A stretch of 64,000 nt of DNA from an uncultured Acidimicrobiales bacterium. GTDB lineage: Bacteria > Actinomycetota > Acidimicrobiia > Acidimicrobiales > SZUA-35. Of this stretch, positions 1 to 8,624 are shown one piece after another. The notes beneath the pieces were generated by a model that was not told where the DNA came from, made no database searches, and worked only from the letters and a program-made list of their open reading frames with translations. Where the stretch lies: NCBI GenBank assembly GCA_937976305.1, contig CALJSB010000028.1:1-64000 (forward strand), written 5' to 3'. How positions within the stretch are numbered: position 1 is the stretch's first letter; the number at the start of each line of letters is the position of its first letter. A program made the translations under genes and the position numbers.

Positions 1-31
1 CGACTGCCGTTGGGCGATCTAACGTCATGAC

Positions 32-1843
32 ATGCTTCGCCTACAAACCCCAAAGTTCATTGCGGTGTTGGCCCTGCTCCTCGGCTTGGCGGTTGTTCCC
101 GGTGTCTCCACACCGGTGAGCGCATCGACCCAAGACGGCACGACAGCGGCTCTCACTGACGACTCCCCAAGCGCACAAGTTGTTCGGCTCTACGAGGCGT
201 TCTTCCTCCGCACACCACCGGATGCAGACCGTGAGTTCTGGGTCGGTCGCCTCAATGGCGGGCAGTCACTAAACGCCATCGCAGACATCTTCGCAGGCGG
301 CGATGAGTTCCAAGCCACCTACGGTGCGCTCGACAACGGTCAGTTCGTCCAGCTCGTGTACAACAACGTCCTCGGGCGCCCTGCTGACGCAGCCGGCCTC
401 GCTCACTGGACCGGCCAGCTCGACAGCGGAGCCCTCACCCGTGGCGACGTCATGGTTGGCTTCAGCAACGGCACCGAGTTCCGCGGCATCCTGCTTGCTC
501 GCTTCGACGACTCCGCCGTGTTCCGCCTCTACTGCGCCTACTTCCTCCGGGAGCCCGATGCAGGCGGCCGTGAGTTCTGGAAGACCTCCTTCGCCAACGG
601 CACGCCGATCGAAGACATCTCCGAAGCATTCGCTCAGTCACCTGAGTTCAACGCTCTCTACGGCACCTCGACTGGCACGAGCTTCGTCCAGTTGGTCTAC
701 GCAAACGTGCTCGACCGTGTCCCTGACGACCAGGGTCTTGCGTTCTGGGCCGGACAGATTGATATCGGGGCTCGCACTCGTGGCGCCGTGATGACCGGTT
801 TCTCTGAGGCTCCTGAGTACAAGGCTCGCTTCACCAACAACACGGACTGCCCGACCAACTCTGGTCCGCCTCCTGCACCGGCTCCGGTCGCAGTGAACGA
901 CACGGTTGTCGCTCAGACCGGCACCCAGATCGCGATCCCCGTAACGGCAAATGACACCGTCAACGGTGGCACGCTCAGCGTCACGGCCGCTCCGGCCAAC
1001 GGCACGGCCGTCGCTGCTGGCAACAAGATCAACTACACCTCCGGCGGCGGGTTCACCGGATCCGTCACCATCGGCTACACGCTGACCAACGGCAGTGGCT
1101 CGTCCTCAGCGACGGTCACCGTCAACGTGCAGACGTCGGTCCCCGCACCGACGGCGAATGACGACTCACATGTCGGCGCCAGCCGTCAGGGTGGAACGAT
1201 CACGATTCCGGTCACGAACAACGACATCGTCAACGGCGCAACGATCGACATCGTCGCCCAGCCGGCCCGTGGTGGTACCGCAGTGGTCAGCGCCGATGGC
1301 TTGAGCATCAACATCGAGCCTGACGTGAAGTCAGCGTGGGATGCCGATGCAATCACCGTTCAGTACCGACTCACCAACGGTGGCGGATCCTCGACTCCGG
1401 CCACGGTCACCATCGCCAACTGCGAGGTGTTCTACAACCCACCGATCGCTGGTCAGGATGATCACTTCCTCCTGTTCTTGAAGCAGAAGGGTTGCTCGAA
1501 CGAGTACATGACCATGCCTGGCCTGGTCGGCGAGCTCCGCTCCGAGTGGTCCGACATCACCGTCAACGGTGTTCCGATGGCCCACGTGCAGGACAGCCTC
1601 AGCGCTGCTCGAGTGCCGATCAACCCGGCCAGCTACCCGGCCAACACCTTGGTCAACATCAACTCGACCATGCGTCTCTTTGACGACATGGGCACTGCAG
1701 ACACTGCGGATGACCGCTTGCTGCTGACCAACGTCGGATTCCAGGCCAACTACTTCGCAGTGGATGTTCCTGGTGCCGCATGGATCGGTATCAACGGCAC
1801 CCAAAATGCCGTCGGCGTCGTGAACCCATTCACGGGTAGCTGA
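32..1843 (+). CDS. Secreted DUF4214 protein with Ig/cadherin-like repeats
   Basis: The product begins with a clear signal peptide (basic MLRLQTPK start, long hydrophobic run, then VSASTQDG near residue 33), so it is exported. Residues of about 45-270 hold two DUF4214-type copies, recognisable from paired motifs such as YEAFFLRTPPDADREFW and VYNNVLGRPADAAGLAHW, repeated as YCAYFLREPDAGGREFW and VYANVLDRVPDDQGLAFW. Two Ig/cadherin-like domains follow (VAVNDTVVAQTGTQI..., then PTANDDSHVG...), and a C-terminal domain of about 150 residues that I do not recognise. DUF4214 occurs in bacterial surface and S-layer-associated proteins; its function is not settled. There is no membrane anchor or sorting signal. 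The ATG lies at the window edge, so promoter and upstream context are not visible. Confidence 0.85.
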   Translation: MLRLQTPKFIAVLALLLGLAVVPGVSTPVSASTQDGTTAALTDDSPSAQVVRLYEAFFLRTPPDADREFWVGRLNGGQSLNAIADIFAGGDEFQATYGALDNGQFVQLVYNNVLGRPADAAGLAHWTGQLDSGALTRGDVMVGFSNGTEFRGILLARFDDSAVFRLYCAYFLREPDAGGREFWKTSFANGTPIEDISEAFAQSPEFNALYGTSTGTSFVQLVYANVLDRVPDDQGLAFWAGQIDIGARTRGAVMTGFSEAPEYKARFTNNTDCPTNSGPPPAPAPVAVNDTVVAQTGTQIAIPVTANDTVNGGTLSVTAAPANGTAVAAGNKINYTSGGGFTGSVTIGYTLTNGSGSSSATVTVNVQTSVPAPTANDDSHVGASRQGGTITIPVTNNDIVNGATIDIVAQPARGGTAVVSADGLSINIEPDVKSAWDADAITVQYRLTNGGGSSTPATVTIANCEVFYNPPIAGQDDHFLLFLKQKGCSNEYMTMPGLVGELRSEWSDITVNGVPMAHVQDSLSAARVPINPASYPANTLVNINSTMRLFDDMGTADTADDRLLLTNVGFQANYFAVDVPGAAWIGINGTQNAVGVVNPFTGS

Positions 1844-1874
1844 CCCCGACCGACCACATCGGTCAAGAAAACGA

Positions 1875-1910
1875 AAACAACCCCCGGTGCTCACGCACCG
1901 GGGGTTGTTT
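1875..1910 (+). terminator. Strong intrinsic terminator of the DUF4214 gene
   Basis: A perfect 16-bp stem (aaacaacccccggtgc paired with gcaccgggggttgttt) closes a 4-nt loop, 31 bases after the stop codon. The A and T tracts at its ends make it usable in both directions, which fits its position between converging genes. Confidence 0.93.
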
Positions 1911-1963
1911 GCTTTCCGGCAGATGCCGCCGCTCGATCGGCCGGACGACGTGTCGCTATTGGA

Positions 1964-2515
1964 TCAAGCGACCGGCTGGCTGAACAGGTAGGGCTCAGCC
2001 ACACCGAGGCTGTCGCCGACACGACCGATCATCACGAAGGTGGTGATGAGAGCGTTGAGCTCGACAAGCTGGCCCGCGTCGTAGTGCCTCTTGAGCTCGT
2101 CCCAGATGTCGTCGCCGACGTCGTTGGCGTCGAGAGCGATCTGGTCGACGAGGCGAAAGACCGCCTTCTCGGCGTCAGTGAAGTGCGCACTGGCGACCCA
2201 GAGAGAGTTGGCGACGTCGCCGATTCTCTCCGCAGAGTTTCCAAGCTCGGCGGCGATGCGTTCGTGGGCGCCGTAGCTGTAGTACGAGCCGATGGCTCGC
2301 AGAGTCTTCAGAATCACCAGTTCCTTGAACGACCAGGAGATCCTGCCTTCCTGGAGCGCCTGAACCACGAAGGCGGTGACCGAATGGCACATTTGGTCAT
2401 TCGCAGCCATCGCCTTGACCAAGTTCGGCACGTGGCCAAAGTGCTGTTCCGCCAGTTCAAAGGCGGCGATGGACATGTCTTTGGTCGGTTCTTCGACCAG
2501 TGTGACTGCTGGCAT
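1964..2515 (-). CDS. AhpD/carboxymuconolactone decarboxylase-like protein lacking the CxxC
   Basis: This 183-residue protein has the all-helical AhpD/CMD-like fold signature, with the helix SFKELVILKTLRAIGSYYSYGAH matching the catalytic helix of the family. Where AhpD-like peroxidases carry CxxCxxxH, this copy reads SYYSYGAH: both redox cysteines are replaced by Tyr while the His is kept. It therefore cannot do disulfide-based peroxide reduction. It is probably downstream of and cotranscribed with the neighbouring AhpD-like gene, which retains the CxxC; the gap is 12 bases. The two are clearly homologous and may form a mixed complex or be a duplicate with a new non-redox role; that is inference. 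Start ATG is at the base of a good hairpin-free leader. Confidence 0.8.
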   Translation of the reverse strand: MPAVTLVEEPTKDMSIAAFELAEQHFGHVPNLVKAMAANDQMCHSVTAFVVQALQEGRISWSFKELVILKTLRAIGSYYSYGAHERIAAELGNSAERIGDVANSLWVASAHFTDAEKAVFRLVDQIALDANDVGDDIWDELKRHYDAGQLVELNALITTFVMIGRVGDSLGVAEPYLFSQPVA

Positions 2516-2527
2516 TTGAAATCTCCT

Positions 2528-3166
2528 CTACTCGGCCGGCGCTTGGGCCAGGAACTCTTCGAAGTGGTGCTGAGCGGCGGCTGACGTAGGCGCCTCCGCG
2601 GCGAACAGGATGGGCTGATGACCGTGCCAGACGGGCTCAAGCTCGACACCCAGCGCATCGCCGAACTTCGAGACCTGGAGATAGGCACCGATCGTGGCAA
2701 CGATCTCGACGATTTGACCGTCGTCGTAGTGCTTCTTGACGCCTTCCCACACATCGGCGGGGATCTTCTCTGGGTTCAGCACGACGTGCTGACACAGGTC
2801 GAGGATGGCTCGTTCGTTGTCGGTGTAGTGGGGCGAGTTTCGATACTCGAAGCCGACGATGTCGGCCTGCTTCTCAGGAGTGACCCCGACCCGCTCGGCC
2901 ACGACCTCGTGCTGGGTGACGCAATACAGACAGTCCCCCATCTTGGTTGACTTCAGGATGAGTAGCTCCTTCGTGTACCAGTCGAGCTCGGGACCCTCCT
3001 GGAGGATGACAAAGAAGATCTGCCACATGTCTCGCGCCATCTCAGGGGCGTGGCCCGTGATCTTGAAGACGTTGAGGACCATTTCAAATCTGGCCTCGGC
3101 GTCCTCATAGATCTTTTTCGTGATTGGGTCGGCCTGCTCGGGCTCGACATATTCAAGTTTTGCCAT
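2528..3166 (-). CDS. AhpD-like carboxymuconolactone decarboxylase family protein
   Basis: The ORF track extends this to 3766, but the real start is the ATG at 3166 (MAKLEYVEPE), which has a GAAAGGA ribosome site upstream and gives 212 residues, the usual size for this family. The motif MGDCLYCVTQHE supplies the CxxC plus His of AhpD-type peroxidase/alkylhydroperoxidase proteins, so a redox role is plausible. Family members include AhpD and gamma-carboxymuconolactone decarboxylase, and the substrate cannot be told from sequence. It is the first gene of a two-gene unit with the cysteine-free homologue, divergent from a TetR regulator that is likely to control it. Confidence 0.83.
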   Translation of the reverse strand: MAKLEYVEPEQADPITKKIYEDAEARFEMVLNVFKITGHAPEMARDMWQIFFVILQEGPELDWYTKELLILKSTKMGDCLYCVTQHEVVAERVGVTPEKQADIVGFEYRNSPHYTDNERAILDLCQHVVLNPEKIPADVWEGVKKHYDDGQIVEIVATIGAYLQVSKFGDALGVELEPVWHGHQPILFAAEAPTSAAAQHHFEEFLAQAPAE

Positions 3167-3242
3167 GGACGGTCCTTTCGCTATGAGGACGGCCGGATCC
3201 GTCCCGCAGATCGCCATTCCAGGCGATGGAACGAACACTAGG

Positions 3243-3255
3243 GCTATTTCATAGC
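3243..3255. promoter_or_regulatory. Candidate TetR operator palindrome
   Basis: GCTAT-TTC-ATAGC is a perfect 5-bp inverted repeat around a 3-nt centre, in the 144-base gap between the divergent AhpD-like and TetR genes. The location suits an autoregulatory TetR operator covering both promoters. A further half-site-like CGCTATGAG lies at 3179. Assignment is inference from position and symmetry only. Confidence 0.45.
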
Positions 3256-3310
3256 GAGTGCTACAAAAACCCACCAACCCATCCAGTACTCCGCAAAGCG
3301 CGCACATAGA

Positions 3311-3943
3311 ATGGTTTCCGTGGCACAAGATTCGGCTGGCCGCGGTCGGCCGCGGACGTTCGACGAAGAGGTGGTACTCGGCGCTGCCATGGATCTCTTC
3401 TGGGAACGTGGCTACCGAGCCACCACCACGAGGGATCTCGAAGCCGCGCTGGGAATGAGCCAGCCGAGCATCTACAACGCGTTTGGCTCGAAGCAGGTGC
3501 TGCTGCTTCGAGCCGTCGAAAAGTATGAGGAGCGAGTAGAGACCGAGCTGTTGAGCCTGCTCGACGACGTCGGTGACGGCTACGAGGCTGTCAGCCTCTT
3601 CTTTCGCGAACTCGCCGATTGGGTAGCCAAGAACAAATACCGAGGCTGCCTGGTCGTCAATCTCATGGCTGCCGAGGTGGACGACCCAGTGATCGCCGAT
3701 CGTGTCCGGGACTATCGAGCCAAGATCCGAAGCGCCCTCGTCGCCGCGATCGAACGGACCGAGCATCGACCAGAGTTGGTGACCGCTCGCTCCGACCTCT
3801 TGCTGGCCGCAGTGCTCGGCCTACACATCACCGCCCGAACTGCGGGTGCCACCGGCGAAGTGTCCGCCATGGCCTCTGGCATCCAAACTCAGGTGGCTGC
3901 GTGGAGAAACGACCAGTTGGCCGCCGCCGCTGCTCAGGGCTAG
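3311..3943 (+). CDS. TetR/AcrR-family transcriptional regulator
   Basis: The 210-residue product has the N-terminal TetR helix-turn-helix at about residues 15-62 (RPRTFDEEVVLGAAMDLFWERGY, then TTTRDLEAALGMSQPSIYNAFGSKQ). The remaining helical domain would bind a ligand and dimerise; the ligand is unknown. An alternative GTG start three codons downstream (GTGGCACAAG) is possible. The gene is divergent from the AhpD-like pair, with a palindrome between them, which is the usual layout for a repressor controlling its neighbour. It converges on metF so tightly that the two stop codons overlap in a shared CTAG. Confidence 0.9.
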   Translation: MVSVAQDSAGRGRPRTFDEEVVLGAAMDLFWERGYRATTTRDLEAALGMSQPSIYNAFGSKQVLLLRAVEKYEERVETELLSLLDDVGDGYEAVSLFFRELADWVAKNKYRGCLVVNLMAAEVDDPVIADRVRDYRAKIRSALVAAIERTEHRPELVTARSDLLLAAVLGLHITARTAGATGEVSAMASGIQTQVAAWRNDQLAAAAAQG

Positions 3944-4800
3944 CTGGCCATCATCACCACTTGGTCGAAGACCGACAGCGTGGCTGCACTTCGATTCAGT
4001 GTGTAGAGATGCAAACCAGGAGCGCCCCCATCCAACAGCTCCCGGCACAGCTCGCCGGCAATCTCGATCCCGACGGCCCTCACTGCGTCGGGGTCGTCAG
4101 CAATCGGGGCGATGCGCCCGGAAACAGATTTGGGGATCTTCGCACCGGCCATCGCAGCAAACTTCTCGACTTGTGCCGCATTGACGATCGGAATCACGCC
4201 AGGCACGATCGGCTTGTGACACCCGAGCGAGCGAAGATCTTCAACAAGTGAGAAGTAGTCGGCGGCATCGAAGAAGAACTGGGTGATGGCGAAGTCGGCG
4301 TGCTCGAGCTTCTGGGCCAGCAACCGACGGTCGGTGTAGCGGCCGGACGACCTCGGGTGTCCTTCGGGATGGGCGGCGACACCGATGGAGAAGCGGCCAT
4401 CAGCGCGCAGGTGACGAACGAGGTCAGACGCGTACTGGTAGTCGCTCACCACAGGTTCTCCGCCCTTTGGCGGATCACCAGCGAGAGCGAGAATGTTCTC
4501 GACTCCGTTTGCGGCATACGTGTCGAGCATCTCGTCGACTTCAGCCACTGTGTGGCCCACGCAGGTGAGGTGAGCCATCGTCGACGCTGACCGCTCCCGC
4601 TCGATGGCCAGGACGGTGTCGACGGTGCGGTCACGGCCTGAGCCGCCCGCTCCGTAGGTGACACTCAAGAAGTCGGGCCGCAAGACCTCGAGCTCGTTGA
4701 GTGTTGTCGAGAGTTGAACGGCGCCCTCGATTGTCGCCGGTGGAAAGAACTCGAAGCTGACTGTCCGCGCGTTGGCGAGCAGGTCACAAATACGAGCCAT
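3940..4800 (-). CDS. metF: Methylenetetrahydrofolate reductase
   Basis: MetF reduces 5,10-methylene-THF to 5-methyl-THF using flavin and a nicotinamide cofactor, supplying methyl groups for methionine synthesis in the cytoplasm. The sequence shows the TIM-barrel family marks SFEFFPP near the start, SVTYGAGGSGRDRT, ILALAGDPP and FAITQFFFDA. I place the start at ATG 4800 (MARICDLLAN), not the track's 4830, because GGAGG lies 8 bases before it; this gives 286 residues, normal for bacterial MetF. The stop TAG overlaps the convergent tetR stop in CTAG. It appears to be transcribed alone. Confidence 0.95.
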   Translation of the reverse strand: MARICDLLANARTVSFEFFPPATIEGAVQLSTTLNELEVLRPDFLSVTYGAGGSGRDRTVDTVLAIERERSASTMAHLTCVGHTVAEVDEMLDTYAANGVENILALAGDPPKGGEPVVSDYQYASDLVRHLRADGRFSIGVAAHPEGHPRSSGRYTDRRLLAQKLEHADFAITQFFFDAADYFSLVEDLRSLGCHKPIVPGVIPIVNAAQVEKFAAMAGAKIPKSVSGRIAPIADDPDAVRAVGIEIAGELCRELLDGGAPGLHLYTLNRSAATLSVFDQVVMMAS

Positions 4801-5009
4801 GGTGGCCTCCGTAAGGTGTTGATCCTGCACGGTGCCTACGGCGGACGGATTCGCTACAACGAGCCGTCTACACCCGCAGACGCCAACGTGCGTCTACGAC
4901 CGTGTGCAGAGGATGATAGACCCACTCCCACGATCCGGCAAGGGGGTTGACAGCGTAGTCACCGCATCGTTTGCGTGGCGAGGGACGAGCCAGCCCCGAG
5001 CAAGCTCCT

Positions 5010-5047
5010 GATCGCGAGTAGCGGTCTGCGAAGCAGACCCAATGTGA
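5010..5047 (+). repeat. Dispersed intergenic hairpin repeat, copy 1
   Basis: The segment beginning GATCGCGAGTAGCGGTCTGC contains a perfect hairpin (GGTCTGC-GAA-GCAGACC). Almost the same sequence occurs in inverted orientation at 11219-11257, with one base inserted in the loop and one mismatch. It lies between metF and purH, in a 281-base non-coding stretch (4801-5081) that otherwise holds only this element and the purH terminator. Confidence 0.8.
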
Positions 5048-5051
5048 TCAG

Positions 5052-5087
5052 CACTAGGGAAAGCGAGGAACGAGCGAATCCCTAGTG
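5052..5087 (-). terminator. Hairpin terminator overlapping the purH stop codon
   Basis: CACTAGGGA and TCCCTAGTG form a perfect 9-bp inverted repeat with an 18-nt purine-rich centre. The arm nearest purH contains its TAG stop. No run of T follows, so termination efficiency is uncertain. Confidence 0.55.
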
Positions 5088-6629
5088 TTTAAATTGGCGT
5101 TCGCCGGTGAAGATCATCACCAGGCCGTGCTCATCTGCAGCGGCGATGGTGTCTTCGTCACGCACCGAGCCACCGGGCTGAATCACGATCGACACTCCGG
5201 CCGCAGCGGCGGCGTCGATGCCGTCGCGGAAGGGGTAGAAGGCGTCTGAGGCGCAGGCACCTCCGACTGCACGACCATCCGCTTTCGCCGCCGCGATCTC
5301 GCCAGACTCGACTCGGTTCTGCTGGCCAGCTCCGATGCCCCACGAGGTGCCATCTTTCGCCAACACGATGGCGTTCGAGGTGACGTGGCCACACACTCGC
5401 CATGCGAAGGCCGCATCACGGAGCTGGGCCTCGGTCGGCTCTGTCTTCGAGACCACCTGCCAGTCGTCTCGGGCTGAGGCGAACGAATGCGGTTCCTGCA
5501 CCAGATAGCTGTCAGACAGTTGTCGGATCGACAGCCCGGCAGCCGGTGGGGCCGAGGCTTGGAGGATGCGGGTGGTCTTCCGCTTCGCAATGATGCGATC
5601 GACAACACCGTCTGCGTACCCAGGGGCGATGATCAGATCGGCTTGGGCCGCGGCTTCGATCTCTTCGATCGTTTCGAGATCGACCACGCGGTTGAGCGCA
5701 ACGATGCCACCGAAGGCTGATCGTGGATCGCAAGCAAAGGCGTTGGCATAGGCCTCCGCCAGTGTGTCGGCTGTCGCCGCGCCGCACGGGTTGGCGTGCT
5801 TGATGATCGTGACGGCTGGCTGATCGCCGAGATCATGCACGAGCTTCCAAGCTGCGTCGGCATCGAAGATGTTGAGATAGCTGAGCGCCAGACCACTGTG
5901 CTGCTCAACCGCATCCCACCAGCTCGGCTGATTCTTGATGCCGTATCGGGCACCCCGCTGGTGAGGATTCTCGCCGTAGCGGAGCTCATCGCCCCGCTCG
6001 AGGGCAAGGTGGATCGAGGCCGGCAGAACCTCGTCGGGGTTGAGCACGCGCTCCTCGTCGTCGAACCACTGCACGATGGCCGCGTCGTAGGCCGCCGTGT
6101 GGGCGAAGGCCTTGCGGGCCAGGCGACGGCGGGTCGATGCCGAAGTGTTTCCCCCGGCCTCGATCTCGGCGAGCACGGCGCCGTAGTCGGCAGGATCAAC
6201 CAGGATCGTGACGAACTCGTGGTTCTTGGCCGCCGCCCTGGTGAGCGTTGGCCCACCGATATCGATCAGATCGGTGCTCGCTGCCGATTCGGCGTGAGCG
6301 AACGAGGACGGGTCGGCACCGAACGGGTAGAGATTCGATACCACGAGGTCGATCAGGTCGATCCCATGCTCCTCCACGTCTCGAAGATGGCCTGGGTCTC
6401 GACGGTCGGCCAGGATTCCGCCATGCACCTTGGGGTGCAGGGTCACGACGCGATGGCCCAGCATGGGTGGCGATCCCGTGAGATCAGCGATGTCGGTCAC
6501 CGGCAAGCCCGATTCGGCGATGGCGCGAGCCGTGCCGCCAGACGATACGAGTTCAACGCCGAGGTCATGGAGTGCCTTTGCGAACTCCCCCATCCCGGAC
6601 TTGTCATACACGGACAACAACGCACGCAT
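5082..6629 (-). CDS. purH: Bifunctional AICAR formyltransferase / IMP cyclohydrolase
   Basis: PurH carries out the last two steps of de novo IMP synthesis: formylation of AICAR from 10-formyl-THF, then ring closure. The N-terminal IMP cyclohydrolase (MGS-like) domain is visible from residue 1 (LLSVYDKSGM, ELVSSGGTARAIAESG, TGSPPMLGHRVVTLHPKVHGGIL). The AICAR transformylase domain follows, with RYGENPHQRGA, IIKHANPCGAA and SDAFYPFRDGID. The 515-residue length is normal. It is followed on the same strand, on the far side of its terminator, by metF. GMP-branch genes guaA and guaB3 lie 24 kb away in the same window. Confidence 0.97.
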   Translation of the reverse strand: MRALLSVYDKSGMGEFAKALHDLGVELVSSGGTARAIAESGLPVTDIADLTGSPPMLGHRVVTLHPKVHGGILADRRDPGHLRDVEEHGIDLIDLVVSNLYPFGADPSSFAHAESAASTDLIDIGGPTLTRAAAKNHEFVTILVDPADYGAVLAEIEAGGNTSASTRRRLARKAFAHTAAYDAAIVQWFDDEERVLNPDEVLPASIHLALERGDELRYGENPHQRGARYGIKNQPSWWDAVEQHSGLALSYLNIFDADAAWKLVHDLGDQPAVTIIKHANPCGAATADTLAEAYANAFACDPRSAFGGIVALNRVVDLETIEEIEAAAQADLIIAPGYADGVVDRIIAKRKTTRILQASAPPAAGLSIRQLSDSYLVQEPHSFASARDDWQVVSKTEPTEAQLRDAAFAWRVCGHVTSNAIVLAKDGTSWGIGAGQQNRVESGEIAAAKADGRAVGGACASDAFYPFRDGIDAAAAAGVSIVIQPGGSVRDEDTIAAADEHGLVMIFTGERQFKH

Positions 6630-6638
6630 GCGGCGACC

Positions 6639-7646
6639 TTAACCAAGCTCAGGGTCGACGCAACCGCCTGATCCGCCGGTGCCACCACCGGGGGTGAAGA
6701 ACCTGGGCTCGTTGGTAAAGCCGGACCCCGGATCGTCGGTGGTGAGGAACCTCTCAATGGCATCGGCCAACGCCATCGATGCCACGCTCTGGTACTCCTC
6801 AGTGAGGAACAGCTCAGCCTCGGGCGGGTTCGATAGGTATCCGAGCTCCGCCAAGACGGCCGGCATCTCGGGTCGCCGGACCATGCCGTATGCGTCTTCG
6901 CCGTCGCGGTTGAGCACCTCGAGTGCGCCGGCGTTGTCGCTCACCGTCCAGGCCACATCAAATTGATCGAGAGCGGCAACGGTTTCCTCGTAGACCAAGC
7001 CGCCAAGCCGTCGTGACTCGGGCGAGCCGGACTGGATGAATACCTCGCTACCGGGCTTGTCCGATTCGAGGAAGTTTGGTGCGTTGTGATGGATCGACAC
7101 CATGACTTCGGCGTCGAGTCGGTTGCCGATCTCGGCTCGGGTCGCAATCGTGATGCGGTAGTCGGCGGTCCGAGCGAGCACCACCGAGATTCCCCTGCTC
7201 TCCAACTCAGCCTTTGTGCGCTCAGCGAGCTCGAGATTGAGTTCCTTCTCGGTCAACCCGTTGGGGCCAACGGCCCCGATCTCTTCGCCGCCGTGACCCG
7301 GATCGAGCACGACCGTCGTCTCGGCGATCGGCATGCCGCCGGTGATCATCGAGGTCTCCCCACAGGGCGTCCTGACGACGTATTCGTTGTCGATGAAATC
7401 AAGCACAGGGACGACAACACCAGAAGGCGTGATCAAGGCTCGAGCAGCGGCAGGCTCGGGCACGGTCGACGTCGGCAGTGGCTCGACGACCTCTTCAGCG
7501 GCTGCGGGCAGCGCCTCGTCTTCGGTCTCGGACGCAGCCTGGGCAGTAGATGGTGGCAGCGTTTCGTCTGTCAACACCGGCCGCTCACCCGTAACGCACG
7601 CAGTGGTCAGCATCGAGAAGCCCGCCAACGCGGCCAGTTTGCGCAC
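6639..7646 (-). CDS. N-acetylmuramoyl-L-alanine amidase (Amidase_3), probable lipoprotein
   Basis: The catalytic domain starts near TTVVLDPGHGGEEIGAVG and includes the zinc ligands of the Amidase_3 family (DPGHGG, the Glu of LTEKELNLELAE, and VSIHHNA) and the late catalytic Glu in PAVLAELGYLSN. Such enzymes cleave the amide bond between MurNAc and the stem peptide during cell-wall remodelling. The track's start at 7751 lies inside sucD and upstream of its terminator, so I prefer the GTG at 7646, giving MRKLAALAGFSMLTTAC, a short signal peptide ending in a lipobox-like TTAC (position -3 is Thr rather than Leu, so lipidation is uncertain). An Ala/Glu/Pro-rich linker follows. purH starts 9 bases beyond its stop. 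Confidence 0.88.
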   Translation of the reverse strand: MRKLAALAGFSMLTTACVTGERPVLTDETLPPSTAQAASETEDEALPAAAEEVVEPLPTSTVPEPAAARALITPSGVVVPVLDFIDNEYVVRTPCGETSMITGGMPIAETTVVLDPGHGGEEIGAVGPNGLTEKELNLELAERTKAELESRGISVVLARTADYRITIATRAEIGNRLDAEVMVSIHHNAPNFLESDKPGSEVFIQSGSPESRRLGGLVYEETVAALDQFDVAWTVSDNAGALEVLNRDGEDAYGMVRRPEMPAVLAELGYLSNPPEAELFLTEEYQSVASMALADAIERFLTTDDPGSGFTNEPRFFTPGGGTGGSGGCVDPELG

Positions 7647-7672
7647 CGAGCTAGTGAAGCACCCACGCGACA

Positions 7673-7696
7673 GACCCGGGGCGATGGCCCCGGGTC
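7673..7696 (-). terminator. sucCD terminator
   Basis: GACCCGGGG and CCCCGGGTC make a perfect 9-bp GC-rich stem with a 6-nt loop, 33 bases after the sucD stop. It separates sucD from the amidase and argues that the amidase ORF cannot begin upstream of it. Confidence 0.75.
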
Positions 7697-7728
7697 GTGT
7701 GTCACGCAAGTCGATTGCGAAGGTTCTC

Positions 7729-8613
7729 TTAAAGGTTGGCCACGATCTCAACCATGAGCTCGCCAGCCTCGGTGGGATTGTGCCCGACCTTCACGCCAGC
7801 GTCGGTGAGGGCTTCCATCTTGGCCTTGGCCGTGCCCTTGCCACCCGACACGATGGCTCCGGCGTGACCCATCTTCTTTCCGGGAGGTGCCGTTACACCA
7901 GCGACGTAGCTGGAAACCGGCTTGGTCATGTGGTTCTTGATGAAGTCGGCTGCTTCTTCCTCGGCCGAACCACCGATCTCGCCGATCATCATGACGGCCT
8001 TGGTTTCTGGATCGGCTTCGAAGGCCTCGAGGCAATCGATGAAGCTGGTTCCGGGAACCGGATCGCCACCGATGCCGACACAGGTGGTGACACCGATGTC
8101 CTTTTGCTGCAGCTCGTAGAGCGCCTGATAGGTGAGCGTTCCTGATCGGCTGACGATGCCAACGGGACCGCCCGCCTTGGCGATATGGCCGGCGGTGATT
8201 CCCACGTTTGCCTTGCCGGGCGAGATGAGACCGGGGCAGTTGGGGCCGAGCAATCGAGTGTCGGGAAAGTCGCGCTTGAGAATGTTGTAGAACTCAGCCT
8301 CGTCGTGGGCGGGAACACCCTCGGTGATGCACACGATCAGATCCATGCCCGCTTCAGCAGCCTCGAGCACAGCGCCCTTGACGCCCGGTGCCGGAATGAA
8401 GATGCACGACGCGTTGGCGCCAACTTCGGCCTTTGCCTCAGCAACCGAAGCAAAGATGGGAACGCCATCAACGTCGGTTCCGGCCTTCTTGGGGTGGGTT
8501 CCGGCCACAACTTGGGTGCCGTACTCCTTGTTGAGGTTGCCGTAGTAGCGGCCGGTCGAGCCGGTCAACCCCTGGTAGACGACCTTGGTGTTTTCATCGA
8601 GAAAGATGCTCAT
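7729..8613 (-). CDS. sucD: Succinyl-CoA synthetase, alpha subunit
   Basis: SucD forms the phosphohistidine intermediate and binds CoA in the TCA-cycle enzyme that interconverts succinyl-CoA and succinate with nucleotide phosphorylation. The CoA-binding Rossmann part is seen in VVYQGLTGSTGRYYGNLNKEYG and the C-terminal ligase domain in GEIGGSAEEEAADFI; the active-site His is in KMGHAGAIVSGGKGTA. At 294 residues it has family length. It follows sucC by 11 bases and the pair is closed by a GC-rich terminator. Confidence 0.97.
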   Translation of the reverse strand: MSIFLDENTKVVYQGLTGSTGRYYGNLNKEYGTQVVAGTHPKKAGTDVDGVPIFASVAEAKAEVGANASCIFIPAPGVKGAVLEAAEAGMDLIVCITEGVPAHDEAEFYNILKRDFPDTRLLGPNCPGLISPGKANVGITAGHIAKAGGPVGIVSRSGTLTYQALYELQQKDIGVTTCVGIGGDPVPGTSFIDCLEAFEADPETKAVMMIGEIGGSAEEEAADFIKNHMTKPVSSYVAGVTAPPGKKMGHAGAIVSGGKGTAKAKMEALTDAGVKVGHNPTEAGELMVEIVANL

Positions 8614-8624
8614 GTGTCGGCTCC

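Noticed and set aside
3167-3766. N-terminal extension of the AhpD-like ORF
   Set aside because: It runs antisense through the tetR gene and lacks family similarity; the ribosome site and family length both favour 3166.
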